Origin: Enoplolaimus lenunculus
Taxonomy: Eukaryota; Nematoda; Enoplea; Enoplida; Thoracostomopsidae
Reading direction: 5' to 3'
DNA: 64,000 nt
NCBI GenBank assembly: GCA_030248215.1
Contig: JASANG010000765.1
Location: 57,175 to 121,174, forward strand
Shown: piece after piece, positions 36,001 to 47,301 of the stretch
How positions within the stretch are numbered: the stretch's first letter is position 1
Layout of the letters: every line of letters begins with the position of its first letter
The notes under the pieces: generated by a model
Databases searched by the model: none
What the model was told of the DNA's origin: nothing
Seen by the model: only the letters and a program-made list of their open reading frames with translations
Position numbers and translations under genes: made by a program

Positions 36001-39000
36001 CTTATGTGTTTTGTCAACAGAGGCGGATCCAAAAATTTTTGACGGGGGGCGGACTGTCAATCTAATGAAACGCGAAAATTGTAAGGCGGCGACCTTATCA
36101 TTTTCTCACGAAAAAAATTTCTAAGAGCGAAAAATTACAAGGTTGGAACCTTACCATTTTATCACAAAAGAATTCCGCGGGATAAATTGTGTAAAATTTT
36201 TTTGGAGGAAAATGATAAGATAGGGACCATACCATTTCAACACTAAAAATTTGTAACGGGGGGGGGCGTACGCCCCCGCCCTGTTTTGCACAAAATTTGC
36301 CTTCAGTAGCCTACATCTCTTAGCATATGCTTTGTTGATCAACCGTTACTGGATCACTTACATGTGGTCACATCAATTCCACAAGTTTGACGATCAAATG
36401 GATACATTTCGAATTGCATCCGACATGTTGCATCAACTGCAATTCTAAACAGAAAGACAGAATGGATTTTCATTTAGCAGTAGTATAAGTGTGTTCCTAA
36501 GCCAACGCCTAAAACTAAGTAATCTTAATCTTCGGCGGCGTAAAACAAGCCTATCAATAATCATCTACGCATAAGCTAAAAAGTAGTCTAAAGCTTAAGC
36601 TAATACTCTTGGAGTCCTTCGGAAATTTGTGGTCCTTGACGACCGCCCGAAAAAGGGGGAATGTCGGTATACGTGGTGTGGCATATGTAAGTGCACAGTT
36701 TGTGTAATGCAAAACATACATACACGTGCACATATAGCGTAAGATCGAGGCATATTACATCGGCCGCGTGGTGTAATAATGGTTCGCGTCCTTTACTGCA
36801 GATCGTGACTCCTGCCAATTGGGAATATTAACTAAAAATCATCTATCAATTAGGTCTCGCATTTGTTCTAAACGTTACCAAATGTGGCGTACCCGCATTA
36901 GTGTTTTTGACAATAACGAGTCTTTATCCAATCAAGTGATAATTGTTAATAATTGCGTTATTACCTTAAATAAAAACTTACCTCTTGGTCGAATTGAATT
37001 GTTTTTACGCTGTGTGAAAGACTAGCGAAGCCACCGCGGTGATTGGGTGGCACGTTTTGAACGAAACTATTTTATGAAAAACCCTCTTATGTTTGAGCAC
37101 ATCAATTGTAAATTTCCAACAGGGGCCAATTCGAAAAATGACGCTTCATAACAGGTTAATATTTTCTTTTGCATAACATCTAACAAAGGGTTGAAACAAC
37201 GCGGTAAACATGAAACTTTTAATGATCAACTGTACCTCGCAGTGAACAAAATCCGCCCGTCGCTGAACAATTTGATATTGCTGTTTTCAGTGAGATAATC
37301 GACAATCGACGCTTTTGCGTTCTTCAGAATGATTGGTGGCATCCAGAAACGTTTCATGTCTGAAAAACACAAATTAAAAAATAATATTGCCATCTAAGAA
37401 AACAGATTATTATCTGCTCGACAGAATTAAATTTTGAACCTCAATCCATGTTATAGAATATCGGTGTAGTTTTTACAAACCATTGCAGTAAACAGACTGA
37501 CCGCTGGGCTACTATATTCAGGGATGTGTTTATGATAAAGGGGCATCAATGAGGCGCCGGGTGGGATAGGTTAGAAAGCAATTTAAAACTGGCAAGAAGT
37601 GGGATTGAAAATTTCCAATATATACATATTAGTGTGACAATTTTATAAAATTTATTTTACAAGGATGATCTGCCTCTGTGTAATTGTCTACGTTAAGCTA
37701 AACTCATTTTCAAGCGTCAGTGTACTTCTCATATTTGCATGTTTTTTAATTCGCTGTATTATGCAAGTTATAGAGTGTCCACCATTCTCATCGAGAGGAG
37801 CTGAACAAGATCGCTGCGCAGGGAAAACTGAGGGACGGCGGGCTGGCCTGTTTTTGGAAACGTGGTGTAAGGCTGAAAGTTTAACCCGACTGTATTAATG
37901 GACCCTGGTCGTTGCACCCTTAGCACTTACGGTTAAATAGAAATTTCGATGGCAAACGGTAATCGCGTATTTTGAAACAGGTCATCCCAAAGAGATCACC
38001 GACACCTCTCCCCTGTCATACGTAGCAATTTACGTTTCCTGCATGCTTACGAGGTAGACAAGCATAGCAAGGTCGCCTAGACTTAATCGACGATTATCAC
38101 GCACCGACTACGCTATGTACAGCAGTCTACCTAAATCGAGTCTGGGTCGATCTCCGGGCAATATATGGAGGAAAACGAAAAAAACCTGCTTACACTAACT
38201 ACCACCTCCTCAGCATCGAAAGCAGAAAAGCTTTCCCGAAGGGCATACCCCGGCAGCGAGTAAATCTTATGCAAAACATCTGGCATAAATCGACGCACTC
38301 AAATACTTGGAGCTGATAAAAACAAAAGGTAAAACGGGCCCAAAGTATAACAGTAGGATATCGCAGAAAAAACAGAGATAGATAACCGGAAACTCGTATC
38401 ACGTTTGCCTGCTTACTGGCGAGCCACGCAACGAAGATCGAGACTGGATATCGGCAAGCCACGAACCAATAACCAAGCAAATGTAGTAAGTTTACGCCAA
38501 TAGGTTACTACTCTATATGTCATGGTCAAATCAGTGCAAAATGTACACAGACCACATAGCTAATGACAATCTGGCGACAACGGCATGTTGACGAATGCAT
38601 CAGCTTGGGCTTTGGGATGCTTACGAAATTTTTTCGCACGGTTTAGTTAGGTGAAGTTGAGAATTCTGGCCAATGTGTAACGAACAGGTGCGCAACAGTA
38701 TTACAAGCTTATTCCCAAGCCTGAGCCTAATCGTAAAAATGAGTTTACTTCTAAGCCTAAGCCTAAGCCTAAGCCTAAACCAAGCAAAAAAGTTAGTCTA
38801 ACGCTTATGCTTATTCTATTCCAGTCCTACACAAAAATATTCCGCCCCTAATCTTTATATGAGAGAATTCTTAACAGATGACATACCTGGATCTTACTAT
38901 AAAACATTTTCAGTATAATACAAACCTTGTTTGACGGACAACAAATATACTGGTCTCTGATTACGGAGCCGCAAATCATACCAAGACATTGTCATTGTAA

Positions 39001-42000
39001 TAATGCCCGAAAAACCCTAAAATTTAAAAACACCTGATTATTTTAACGGCATGGTTTTGTTTCGTTTATCATAAATTCACACGTGATCTTTACTCGCGGA
39101 TGTATCCCGTGTTACACAAATCTTTACTCACGGGTGAATCCCGTGTTACACAAATCTTTACTCGCGTGTGTATCCCGTGTTACACAAATCTTTACTCACG
39201 GGTGTATCCCGTGTTACACAAATCTTTACTCGCGGGTGTATCCCGCGTTACACAAATCTTTACTCGCGGGTGTATCCCGTGTTACACAAATCTTTACTCA
39301 CGGGTGTATCCCGTGTTACACAAATCTTTACTCGCGGGTGTATCCCGAGTTACACAAATCTTTACTCGCGGGTGTATCCCGTGTTACACAAATCTTTACT
39401 CACGGGTGTATCCCGTGTTACACAAATCTTTACTCGCGGGTGTATCCCGTGTTACACAAATCTTTACTCGCGTGTGTATCCCGTGTTACACAAATCTTTA
39501 CTCGCGGGTGTATCCCGTGTTACACAAATCTTTACTCGCGGGTGTATCCCGTGTTACACAAATCTTTACTCGCGGGTGTATCCCGTGTTACACAAACCTT
39601 TACTCGCGGGTGTATCCCGTGTTACACAAATCTTTACTCGCGGGTGTATCCCGTGTTACACAAATCTTTACTCGCGGGTGTATCCCGTGTTACACAAATC
39701 TTTACTCACGGGTGTATCCCGTGTTACACAAATCTTTACTCGCGTGTGTATCCCGTGTTACACAAATCTTTACTCACGGGTGTATCCCGTGTTACACAAA
39801 TCTTTACTCGCGGGTGTATCCCGCGTTACACAAATCTTTACTCGCGGGTGTATCCCGTGTTACACAAATCTTTACTCGCGGGTGTATCCCGCGTTACACA
39901 AATCTTTACTCGCGGGTGTATCCCGTGTTACACAAATCTTTACTCACGGGTGTATCCCGTGTTACACAAATCTTTACTCGCGGGTGTATCCCGCGTTACA
40001 CAAATCTTTACTCGCGGGTGTATCCCGTGTTACACAAATCTTTACTCACGGGTGTATCCCGTGTTACACAAATCTTTACTCGCGGGTGTATCCCGTGTTA
40101 CACAAATCTTTACTCGCGTGTGTATCCCGTGTTACACAAATCTTTACTCGCGGGTGTATCCCGTGTTACACAAATCTTTACTCGCGGGTGTATCCCGTGT
40201 TACACAAACCTTTACTCGCGGGTGTATCCCGTGTTACACAAATCTTTACTCGCGGGTGTATCCCGTGTTACACAAATCTTTACTCGCGGGTGTATCCCGT
40301 GTTACACAAATCTTTACTCACGGGTGTATCCCGTGTTACACAAATCTTTACTCGCGTGTGTATCCCGTGTTACACAAATCTTTACTCACGGGTGTATCCC
40401 GTGTTACACAAATCTTTACTCGCGGGTGTATCCCGCGTTACACAAATCTTTACTCGCGGGTGTATCCCGTGTTACACAAATCTTTACTCGCGGGTGTATC
40501 CCGCGTTACACAAATCTTTACTCGCGGGTGTATCCCGTGTTACACAAATCTTTACTCGCGTGTGTATCCCGTGTTACACAAATCTTTACTCGCGGGTGTA
40601 TCCCGTGTTACACAAATCTTTACTCGCGGGTGTATCCCGTGTTACACAAATCTTTACTCGCGGGTGTATCCCGTGTTACACAAACCTTTACTCGCGGGTG
40701 TATCCCGTGTTACACAAATCTTTACTCGCGGGTGTATCCCGTGTTACACAAATCTTTACTCGCGGGTGTATCCCGAGTTACAAAGATCTGTAATCTCGGG
40801 TGTAACACGTGTTACAGCAATCTTTTCTCGCGTGAGTATACAGTGTTACTCAAATCTTTACTCACGGGTGTATCCCGTGTTACACAAATCTTTATTCGCG
40901 TGTGTATCCCGTGTTACACAAATCTTTACTCGCGGGTGTATCCCGTGTTACACAAATCTTTACTCACGGGTGTATCCCGTTTTACACAAATCTTTACTCG
41001 CGGGTGTATCCCGTGTTACACAAATCTTTACTCGCGGGTGTATCCCGTGTTACACAAATCTTTACTCGCGGGTGTATCCCGTGTTACACAAATCTTTACT
41101 CGCGGGTGTATCCCGTGTTACACAAATCTTTACTCGCGGGTGTATCCCGTGTTACACAAATCTTTACTCGCGGGTGTATCCCGTGTTACACAAATCTTTA
41201 CTCGCGGGTGTATTCCGAGTTACACAAATCTTTACTCGCGGGTGTATTCCGAGTTACACAAATCTTTACTCGCGGGTCTATCCCGCTGAATTTCTTCACA
41301 AAACCAGCCCTTGCACATGCGCACCGGTGAACTCACACTATGCTCTGTACCATAAATGATGTGGCATGTTGTTTATAAGTTAATTCTTACGTACTTAGCA
41401 TTAACCTTTATCTTAATACCAGCGTTACCAGTTAGGCGCTTGCACAATTTCCCTCGCATTTACGCTTAATTTTACGTTTAGGCTTAGGAAATAAGTTACC
41501 TTTCTATTAAAGCATTTAATTATAAGAATAAGTTTAAGCGTTAAAAGTTAGGCAAAACGTACAAGAGAACTGTTTTTTGTACATAGTTGACATAACTTAG
41601 CGTATTTCAGCTTAACAATTTTTGAAGAAAGAATAAAAATGTAAAAATTACTTTAAACTTAATATCATACTTTAAAGAAAGTTTTTTTGCGTTCTCGCTG
41701 TTTTGTTGGCTGTCATGTTTCATTAGAACACAACTCACTTCATCTGTGATTTCTGTTAATTTCTCCAAGTACATCGTCATTTCCACATCAACTGGAACTA
41801 AAAGTAAAAATATAAGACTAAAATATTATCAAATCACTGGCGGATGTGACAGGCACATCCAATCCATGGTCCACAACACGTAGCACTAAAATTACGTTTA
41901 GCTTCACGATCACTTATTGCGCGTGCTATTTTTCAGTATTATACGTACATTGCGCAGCCCCGTAGTCACAATTTTTGAATCTACCACTGAACCGCGTGTT

Positions 42001-45000
42001 GCGGATATGTTTCTGTTTGAGCCCTTGCACGGCTATAAGAAGGTGCTAAAGCAGAGACATGACCTAAACTGAATCACGTTTTACGAGACTAACAAACGTG
42101 TTTTCGCCTATTTTATTGTCTAAAATACGTCCACAGGTAAATAACTTCCAACGCAAATCTTAAATTTATCATACCTGAACTTGATTTTTGTTTAGGAAGC
42201 ATTTTACGCCGATAGTCAACAAAGTCCAGCAACTCTTCTATATGATCAAAGCGTGGAGCATGTGTTGCTGTTCCTTCATTGGTTATATCAGATGAAGACG
42301 GATTTCGTTTTATTCGATCTCTTTCAATTGCTGTTACGATTTCTAAGCTTCTTTTGTTGCGTATTGAATTACAGGTTTGATTTTTGAAGTTCTTTGCAGG
42401 CATTGTGCATGTGCAACAAACACCGAGTTTGCGGACAGATGTTGTTGACAGTGTCAAAGAAGTTGTTGTACGAGCACTGGTGCTTTCTGAAAACAGGCCC
42501 AGAAACTGCCGTTTTAGGTAAAACTTTAATTGTAGATCCATTTATACAGTTGTATGTATTTATTGAAATATCATAGAATGTGAAACTGCTCGCAGTGACG
42601 TAATCTTTCTTAAACATCGCTCTTACTTGGAATGAAACAATAACTATGAGAGAGAACATCCGAGATGAAAATATTTTTATTCAGCAGATATCATTCCAAT
42701 AATTTCTCTTTTTTCCGATGGTAAGTGTTTCAGGATGGCATATTGTTGTGCCGCAAAGTAGTTTTGTGTTACTGACGCAGAATTTATTAAGATTTTATTT
42801 GCTAACTCTTGACAAATGTTGCTGTACGATCGTGTTAGAAACTAAGAAGTAACATAGAGGTGACAGTAATTAATTTCCACTTGCCTCAAAACCAGATATA
42901 ATGCGCAACAAAACAGTTTTATTAGCCTCTAACGATGACAGGTTAATGTCCGCTAGCGACTAACCATTAGATTAACAGTACACTCCTCAACTCTTAATAT
43001 GCTCCGACTGCGTTTATACTCCCCGTCAAAACATATTTGCCGCAAATTTATGATGCCGCCCTGCACCATACCACGATAATATTCACAGTGACAAAGGTCA
43101 CTGTAGAGAGCTGATCCGTAACAGTAGTATAAGCATATTTTTAAAGATAAGCTTAAGAACGTAAGTTAAAATTTGTCTAAAGCTTTCTCTTGCAGTTCCG
43201 CAGAAAAACGATCCGCTCCGACGTTTACATGAGCCGTGACGGACAATACAGCACTGGCATCATCCGACCACCGACGGCACTAGACGTCATCAATATGTAA
43301 AGCTTCACCCTTACCAGTGCTTTCAGTGTTTTGCATAACAAATGCTGTTCGGCTACGAGTTACCCAAGTGACCGAGGTGGTACTAGTCGTTGCTATACCA
43401 CCATGATCGGTAAGGCTAGAAACATCAGTAGACTGAAGCTGGGTCGATGCGGTTGGAACTCCAGCGCTGCTGCCGTCAGCTTGCGCGCTAGTTGCTGCAT
43501 TAGTTGCTGCTAGATTTTTAGTAGAAGTAGTAGACTGTTTCTTAAGCGTCGAAGATGTGTACGAATAACTGGATGGCGGCGTCGAATGAATAATTGATGT
43601 TTGATTGGTTAGATTAAATGACGGCATATTTGAGGAACCTATTGATGTACTGTAGCGTTCTGTATAGCTGACATAAGTAGAAGATTTACCCGTCCAGTAT
43701 GGAAGAGTTGTGGTTAAGCTTAAATTAGGACCGTCAGAAGGCATCGATGAACTAGAAAATGAATTTGACTGAGTAAAACTTGAGAAAGTTGTGCTCGGTG
43801 TTGAGTGGGTGCTTGTACTGGTTTCAGCTGGTGTCAGTATACTGGAGCTTGGTGATGGTGGTAATGATGATGATGTAGCGGAATGATTATGTGTAGTGTC
43901 GAAGCTGGATGTTGTACCAAACCTGGTTGTTGTATCATTAATATCTGGTGATGAGTTGGCTTTTGAACTGGTGAGTACGTTTGTGCTTTGAGGTGAAGCT
44001 TTATCTGTTGATGTCGTACTTGGAATTGCGGACGAGCTGGAACCTGAACTTTGAGGTGGCGTACTGATTGAAGATACAGTTGATATCGTGCTTGATGCGG
44101 TGACAGTAGCAAGAGTCTTCCCGACGGTTGTTTGAGATCTGCTTGTCGGGTTTGTTGGTGAACTTGAGGTTTGACTTGCCTTTCTTGTAGTAGTTGGGTT
44201 ATTAGTAATTTGAGTGAAAGAATAGCTGTTATCTGCTGTTGACAATCCAGAAGGTGGAGCACTCACAGGTGAGGAAGATGTCCTACTTGGCGGATTGAGG
44301 GTAGATGCGTATGTCCATCCCGCTGCTTGAGAGCTACTTACTGAATTTGAGGTTAAGATTAAATTTGGATTTGGCTTACTTGTAGTAGTTTGGTTAGTGC
44401 CTATGTGAGTGATTGCGATACTAACTGAGGTGATGGATCCTGGCTTAGTAGAAGGATTTACAGCCTTTGTGGTGCCAGTTGAACCAGAAGACTTTGTTAT
44501 AGTAGCTGGAACTGCCGTAGATGTTGGTGCCCCAACCGTAGTTTTTGAGAGTGTTGATTCCCCTGTAATTAGGTTACTTGGCGTGGTTCCAGGATTTGTG
44601 GTGGCCGCGCTAGAACTGTAAGTTTGAGATGGTGTAGTACTCGAAACAGATGATGGCGTCATACTTAAAGAACTACTGTAGAAAGGGTAGGTTCCGATAG
44701 TACTTTGAGAACTTGTAGGATTTATAGAAGATGCAGGTGTACTCAGACTGGATGAAGGCGGAATTACAGTCAATGGCGTAGTACCAAGGCCTGTGGTGGC
44801 GCCGGAGCTGTAGGTTGCAGGGAAAGTGTTACTCGAACTATATGATGGTCCCGACTGGGCGCTCGTTGATGTTGGAGACGTCTTCAAACTAGAAGTCGAA
44901 GGTATATCCGAAACAGCGGGAAACGAAGTGGATATGCTTCCTGGAGTTGCATGACTGGAGGTGACTACGGTTCTGGCAGGTGTACTAGAAGTCGTTCCAG

Positions 45001-47301
45001 CTGCAGAAGAGGTTGGTGGAGGAGTTGCATGACTGGAGGTGGCTACGGTTGTGGCAGGTGTACTAGAAGTCGTTCCAGCTGCAGAAGAGGTTGGTGGAAA
45101 TGTAGTTCGACTTGAAGCGATCGAGCTAAAAGCTTTCCTTTTAAAACGCATTAAAATTGCTAGTAATAATATAAAACAACACTTACAGGTTAAATGCTTC
45201 AAATTTAGGTACAGAACTTAAAGATGTGATATAGTTTTAGACGGATCAAAACATAATAAATCCTGTCCCGAAGTATTGTAAACCAGCTACCAACTCTCTG
45301 AAACTTTTTGTTGTGTTAATGATAACCGTAAAAACATTGTCAACGTAGATATTCAGATCTCGGGAATGCAGCAATCATTCCCCAACTGCTTTTGTTATCG
45401 TAATCGTCTTAAACCTAAGATTACTAGTTGATTTTATAGTACGTCAGTTTTTTGCCAATAAACTACTCGAAAAATAAAAACTCGACATTGCTGATTAATC
45501 AAATACCGCGCATATGTACCAATTTGTTCAAAATAACTTGAAGGGAAAGTTTAGTTTAAATTTTGTTACAAATTCCAATCTTTGTCTGAGTTTGGGTTCG
45601 TTTTGCAGATGCAAAAATGTGAATTTTTTCATTTTCGGAAATGATTATTCGTCACATTCTATGGGACCTGACCGATTGATGGCTTTGGGAGACTATTATT
45701 AAACGTATAACTATAAAGCAAAAGATTACCTTCCAGATCTCGTGTCTGTACCAGTAGCACATTGTTTTCCTACAACATGTATTATCTTCAAAATCGTTCC
45801 AAACTTAATTGTTAACACAGATTATATCTAAAAGTCACCACTCTTTAACGTAAAATATGCGTGCTAAGTTGACTTAGGTTTTTTACATTAATTTGATACC
45901 TCGCTTGGTTGAACATTTAATGTCTTTAATGTTATATCTATTGTATGTTCAAATCAGACAATAAACCTGTGAATGTAAACATGAGACGTCTAGATTCAAC
46001 ATCACAATCTTACCGGCACTTTCGGCCGAAGCAATATCTGAGTCTGTCATTCCAGTGCAATCAATTGTGTTACTTAAAACAAAGCAGACTATTTATATCG
46101 GGCATTAAGGACACATGGTATTAAAAGACAAAAATGATTCCACCGTTGCTAACAAGCGATAATTAAAGATTGTTTATATAAATTTGTCATTCTATAAACC
46201 TTACAAACATATCAATTTTATTAGATTTTTTGGCGTTGGTGCAAAACATACGTATTTACTTTAGCTAGTAAAAAATTTTCAAAAGCATTTTTTCCAGTGA
46301 AATTTTTCAAAAATTTCACTGTTATATTTCGCAACAAAATTTTTATATTAGTATAATCCATAGAATCACTAAAATAAGGTTACGTCGAGAAAAATTCACA
46401 AAAATTACATTCCGGAGTTTCATGGCCAGCGAAATTGCTATCTTTCGAATCTGTGCAATTTTGGAAATTAAGGGACTCGTGCCATATTTCAGGGGACAAC
46501 ACTCGTAATTAAGGAACATATATGTAATAGTACGTATTGACTCAAAAAATTTTATTCAAAAGCAGGTGCATACTACTATAAAGGTTTTCCAATTCAGTTG
46601 CAGTAAGTATTGGCGTCCTAATTATCTTCAAAAGTTTCCAATGTTTATATACCATTACTATAGATTGGCACCAGATATCCGGATATGAAAAATATCCAGA
46701 TATGTATCCAAAAGAACTATGTATACCAGATATTCGGATATTCAAATGATTTGCTTTGTTTCACCCCTAAAGTTGCTGAAGCTAACGAAAGGAACCAAAT
46801 GTTGAACCAAATTCTTACTGGATTACTCCATGATGATTTAAGATCTGATTTCTAACCAAAATTTAAAAAACATTAGTTTGGCTTGATTATTATTCGTAGA
46901 ATGAATACATAGAACACTACAAATAAACGTATAGCTATAAAACAAGTTATTACCTTGCAGATCTCGTATCTGTACCAGTACTACATTGTTTTCCTATAAC
47001 AAGTATTTGCTTGTAAAATCGTTCCAAACCAAATTTTTAACTTTTATATGTAAAAGTCAGTGCTCTCAAACATAAAATGTGAGTGTTGAGTTGACTTAAG
47101 CTGTTTACATTAAAATTATACCTCATTTTGATGAACGTTTATTGTCTTTATTGGCGTAGTATAAATCTGTTGTATGTTCAAAACGTACTAAAAACCTATG
47201 AATGTAGACATGAGACATCTAGATTCAACATCACAATCTTACCGTCATTTTCGATCGAAGCAATATCTGAGTCTGTCATTCCAGTGCAATCAATTGTGTT
47301 A
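32895..47301 (-). CDS. Cys-loop ligand-gated ion channel with a mucin-like N-terminal extension
   Basis: Predicted exons, 5' to 3': 47301-47243, 46993-46954, 46072-46014, 45769-45730, 45125-43315, 42486-42175, 41797-41739, 39016-38926, 37359-37236, 36444-36362, 35632-35468, 35278-35084, 34191-34013, 33065-32895. Every junction agrees in phase. The 3' nine exons form a standard channel subunit: WYDLRL and FWMPPIILKNAK (loops before the agonist site), a 15-residue Cys-loop C-x13-C containing YPFD, an ELKRLFTFHLLY start to TM1 with a proline, TM2 QRTAMNMTALLTVQTL, TM3 IKAIDIWLLAANIFAFVAM and TM4 near the C-terminus. Loop C has no vicinal or extra cysteines, so it is neither nAChR alpha nor GluCl/GlyR-like; ligand and ion selectivity are unknown. 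AATAAA lies about 105 nt past the stop (32792-32787). The fusion to the mucin-like exon rests on phase and composition and needs cDNA support. Confidence 0.72.
33351..33480 (+). repeat. 63-bp direct tandem duplication
   Basis: TAACAGCGGAATATTCGCAG through TAGTAGACTACGAAG occurs twice, identical, with a 63-bp period. It lies in the last intron of the channel gene. Confidence 0.9.
34013..34191 (-). CDS. Channel gene exon: TM3
   Basis: VCTEPLPPESTIKAIDIWLL AANIFAFVAMAESCIVHYV, then GLEKPKK. LP-x-S-x(2)-KAIDIW is the standard TM2-TM3 linker and TM3 start. Donor GTGAGT in phase 0. Confidence 0.92.
34274..34704 (+). mobile_element. Element with GGCGGATCC inverted termini in a channel intron
   Basis: It starts TGGCGGATCCATGGGGGGGC and ends GATCCTGGATCCGCCACTG, so short terminal inverted repeats are present. 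The 34269-34604 ORF lies inside with no recognisable domain. Confidence 0.5.
35084..35278 (-). CDS. Channel gene exon: TM1 and TM2
   Basis: VHVPLLEFRFELKRLFTFHL then LYILIPTCIITLMSYLSLFL (TM1) and HPSAIKQRTAMNMTALLTVQ TLIR (TM2). The TM1 proline is present. The residues before the 0' Arg are K-Q, not the P-A of typical anion channels. Confidence 0.92.
35468..35632 (-). CDS. Channel gene exon: loops B/F to C
   Basis: FSYPATEVDLHWANAS and onward to FELSSAYRNKIPEGYLMM. The SY-x(4)-V-x(2)-W pattern follows the Cys-loop in the family. There are no cysteines in the loop C region, so the second disulphide of GluCl/GlyR is absent. Confidence 0.85.
36021..36295 (+). mobile_element. Repeat with GGCGGATCC terminus in a channel intron
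   Basis: It starts GAGGCGGATCCAAAAATTTT and TGACGGGGGGCGG and ends near CGTACGCCCCCGCCCTG. The interior repeats CCTTATCATTTTCTCAC-like words. It resembles 21800-22090 inverted. Confidence 0.5.
36362..36444 (-). CDS. Channel gene exon: Cys-loop
   Basis: RIAVDATCRMQFEMYPFDRQ then TCGIDVTT, the 15-residue Cys-loop with the YPFD core. Acceptor CTGTTTAG, donor GTAAGT. Confidence 0.92.
36475..36620 (+). mobile_element. TTAGGC-type interspersed element
   Basis: CAGTAGTATAAGTGTGTTCC and TAAGCCAACGCCTAAAACTA; tail AGTAGTCTAAAGCTTAAGCT and CTCTTGGAGTCC. Diverged member of the family, upstream of the Cys-loop exon. Confidence 0.5.
37236..37359 (-). CDS. Channel gene exon: loop A region
   Basis: After the acceptor GTTTTTCAG: MKRFWMPPIILKNAKASIVD, then NSNIKLFSDGRILFTA. 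The W-x-P-x(4)-NAK pattern is loop A of Cys-loop receptors. The donor GTACAG leaves AG. Confidence 0.85.
38697..38870 (+). mobile_element. TTAGGC-type interspersed element
   Basis: CAACAGTATTACAAGCTTAT and TCCCAAGCC lead into CTAAGCCTAAGCCTAAGCCT; the tail is TTCTATTCCAGTCCTACACA and TTTATATGAGAG. Channel intron. Confidence 0.6.
38926..39016 (-). CDS. Channel gene exon: loop D region
   Basis: GFSGIITMTMSWYDLRLRNQ followed by RPVYLLSVKQ; W-x-D-x-RL is the hallmark of beta strand 2 and the following loop. The acceptor AAATTTTAG is followed by phase 0 and the donor is GTTTGT. It starts 71 bp beyond the satellite array. Confidence 0.8.
39087..41290 (+). repeat. 34-bp hairpin-forming satellite array, about 65 units, in a channel intron
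   Basis: The consensus unit is TACTCGCGGGTGTATCCCGT then GTTACACAAATCTT. Each unit holds two small inverted repeats (CGGG-TGTAT-CCCG and GTGT-T-ACAC). Variants (CACGGG, CGTGTG, CCCGCG, AAACC) recur in the same order about 612 bp (18 units) apart, showing a higher-order repeat. A diverged block lies at 40780-40860. The array fills most of the intron between 41738 and 39017. All three + frames are open because 34 is not a multiple of three and the unit has no stop in any frame. Confidence 0.97.
41739..41797 (-). CDS. Channel gene exon: ligand-binding domain beta 1
   Basis: VPVDVEMTMYLEKLTEITDE, matching the V-V-V-M-I-I-E pattern of beta strand 1-2 in Cys-loop receptors. The donor GTGAGT is in phase 0. 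The next intron contains the 34-bp satellite. Confidence 0.78.
42175..42486 (-). CDS. Channel gene exon: Ser/Thr tail, then start of ligand-binding domain
   Basis: The acceptor GCCTGTTTTCAG precedes ESTSARTTTSLTLSTTSVRK, which continues the mucin-like composition. The exon then has three cysteines (VCCTC, TCN) and ends with the helix HIEELLDFVDYRRKMLPKQK typical of the start of a Cys-loop receptor ectodomain. The donor GTATGA leaves one base. Confidence 0.7.
43117..43243 (+). mobile_element. TTAGGC-type interspersed element, forward copy
   Basis: Starts CCGTAACAGTAGTATAAGCA, has a decayed hexamer core, then TCTCTTGCAGTTCCGCAGAA, AAACGATCC and TTTACATGAGCCGTGAC. Matches the tail of 11577-11720. 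It sits just downstream of the mucin-like exon. Confidence 0.65.
43315..45125 (-). CDS. Mucin-like Ser/Thr/Pro-rich exon (about 603 codons)
   Basis: This single open exon is dominated by Ser, Thr and Pro with scattered Ala, Gly and Asn, and almost no charged residues or Cys; such composition implies a heavily O-glycosylated extracellular stalk. The acceptor is AAAGCTTTTAG (exon base 45125) and the donor is CTG|GTAAGG. The open frame continues to 43280, but the donor is in phase with 42486. A 78-bp tandem duplication near the start gives PTSSAAGTTSSTPA twice. The long frame begins with a TTG, not ATG, supporting upstream exons. It could alternatively be a separate secreted mucin ending HIDDV at 43280. 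Confidence 0.75.
45730..45769 (-). CDS. Mini-exon B, downstream copy (channel/mucin gene)
   Basis: 40 bp encoding GKQCATGTDTRSG, acceptor TGTTGTAG and donor GTAATC. The two trailing bases (AG) complete a Ser codon with the first base of the mucin-like exon at 45125. Confidence 0.5.
46014..46072 (-). CDS. Mini-exon A, downstream copy (channel/mucin gene)
   Basis: 59 bp encoding NTIDCTGMTDSDIASAESA. One leading base completes a Ser codon from exon B and one trailing base completes Gly with the next exon. The acceptor ends AAG, a little weak. Confidence 0.5.
46954..46993 (-). CDS. Mini-exon B, upstream copy (channel/mucin gene)
   Basis: 40 bp with acceptor TTATAG and donor GTAATA, encoding GKQCSTGTDTRSA when joined to exon A. 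Compared with the copy at 45769-45730 the frame shows one synonymous and two conservative changes, which suits coding. Confidence 0.5.
47243..47301 (-). CDS. Mini-exon A, upstream copy (channel/mucin gene)
   Basis: 59 bp encoding NTIDCTGMTDSDIASIEND, bounded by GTTTTAAG and GTAAGATTG. It is nearly identical to the 46072-46014 exon, with differences clustered near the end of the peptide. Confidence 0.5.

Noticed and set aside
39087-41290. CRISPR array
   Set aside because: Units are contiguous with no spacers, the context is intronic and eukaryotic, and no cas-like genes are present.
39083-41359. Three overlapping long ORFs of 541-758 codons in the same direction
   Set aside because: They are frames through a 34-bp tandem repeat without stops; the same peptide words recur in all three frames because 34 is not divisible by three. 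No splice or start context supports translation.
42369-42659. Signal-peptide-like ORF (MFSLIVIVSFQ) before the channel
   Set aside because: It could be an alternative first exon of the channel, but its donor phase does not fit the next exon, while the mucin-like exon does.
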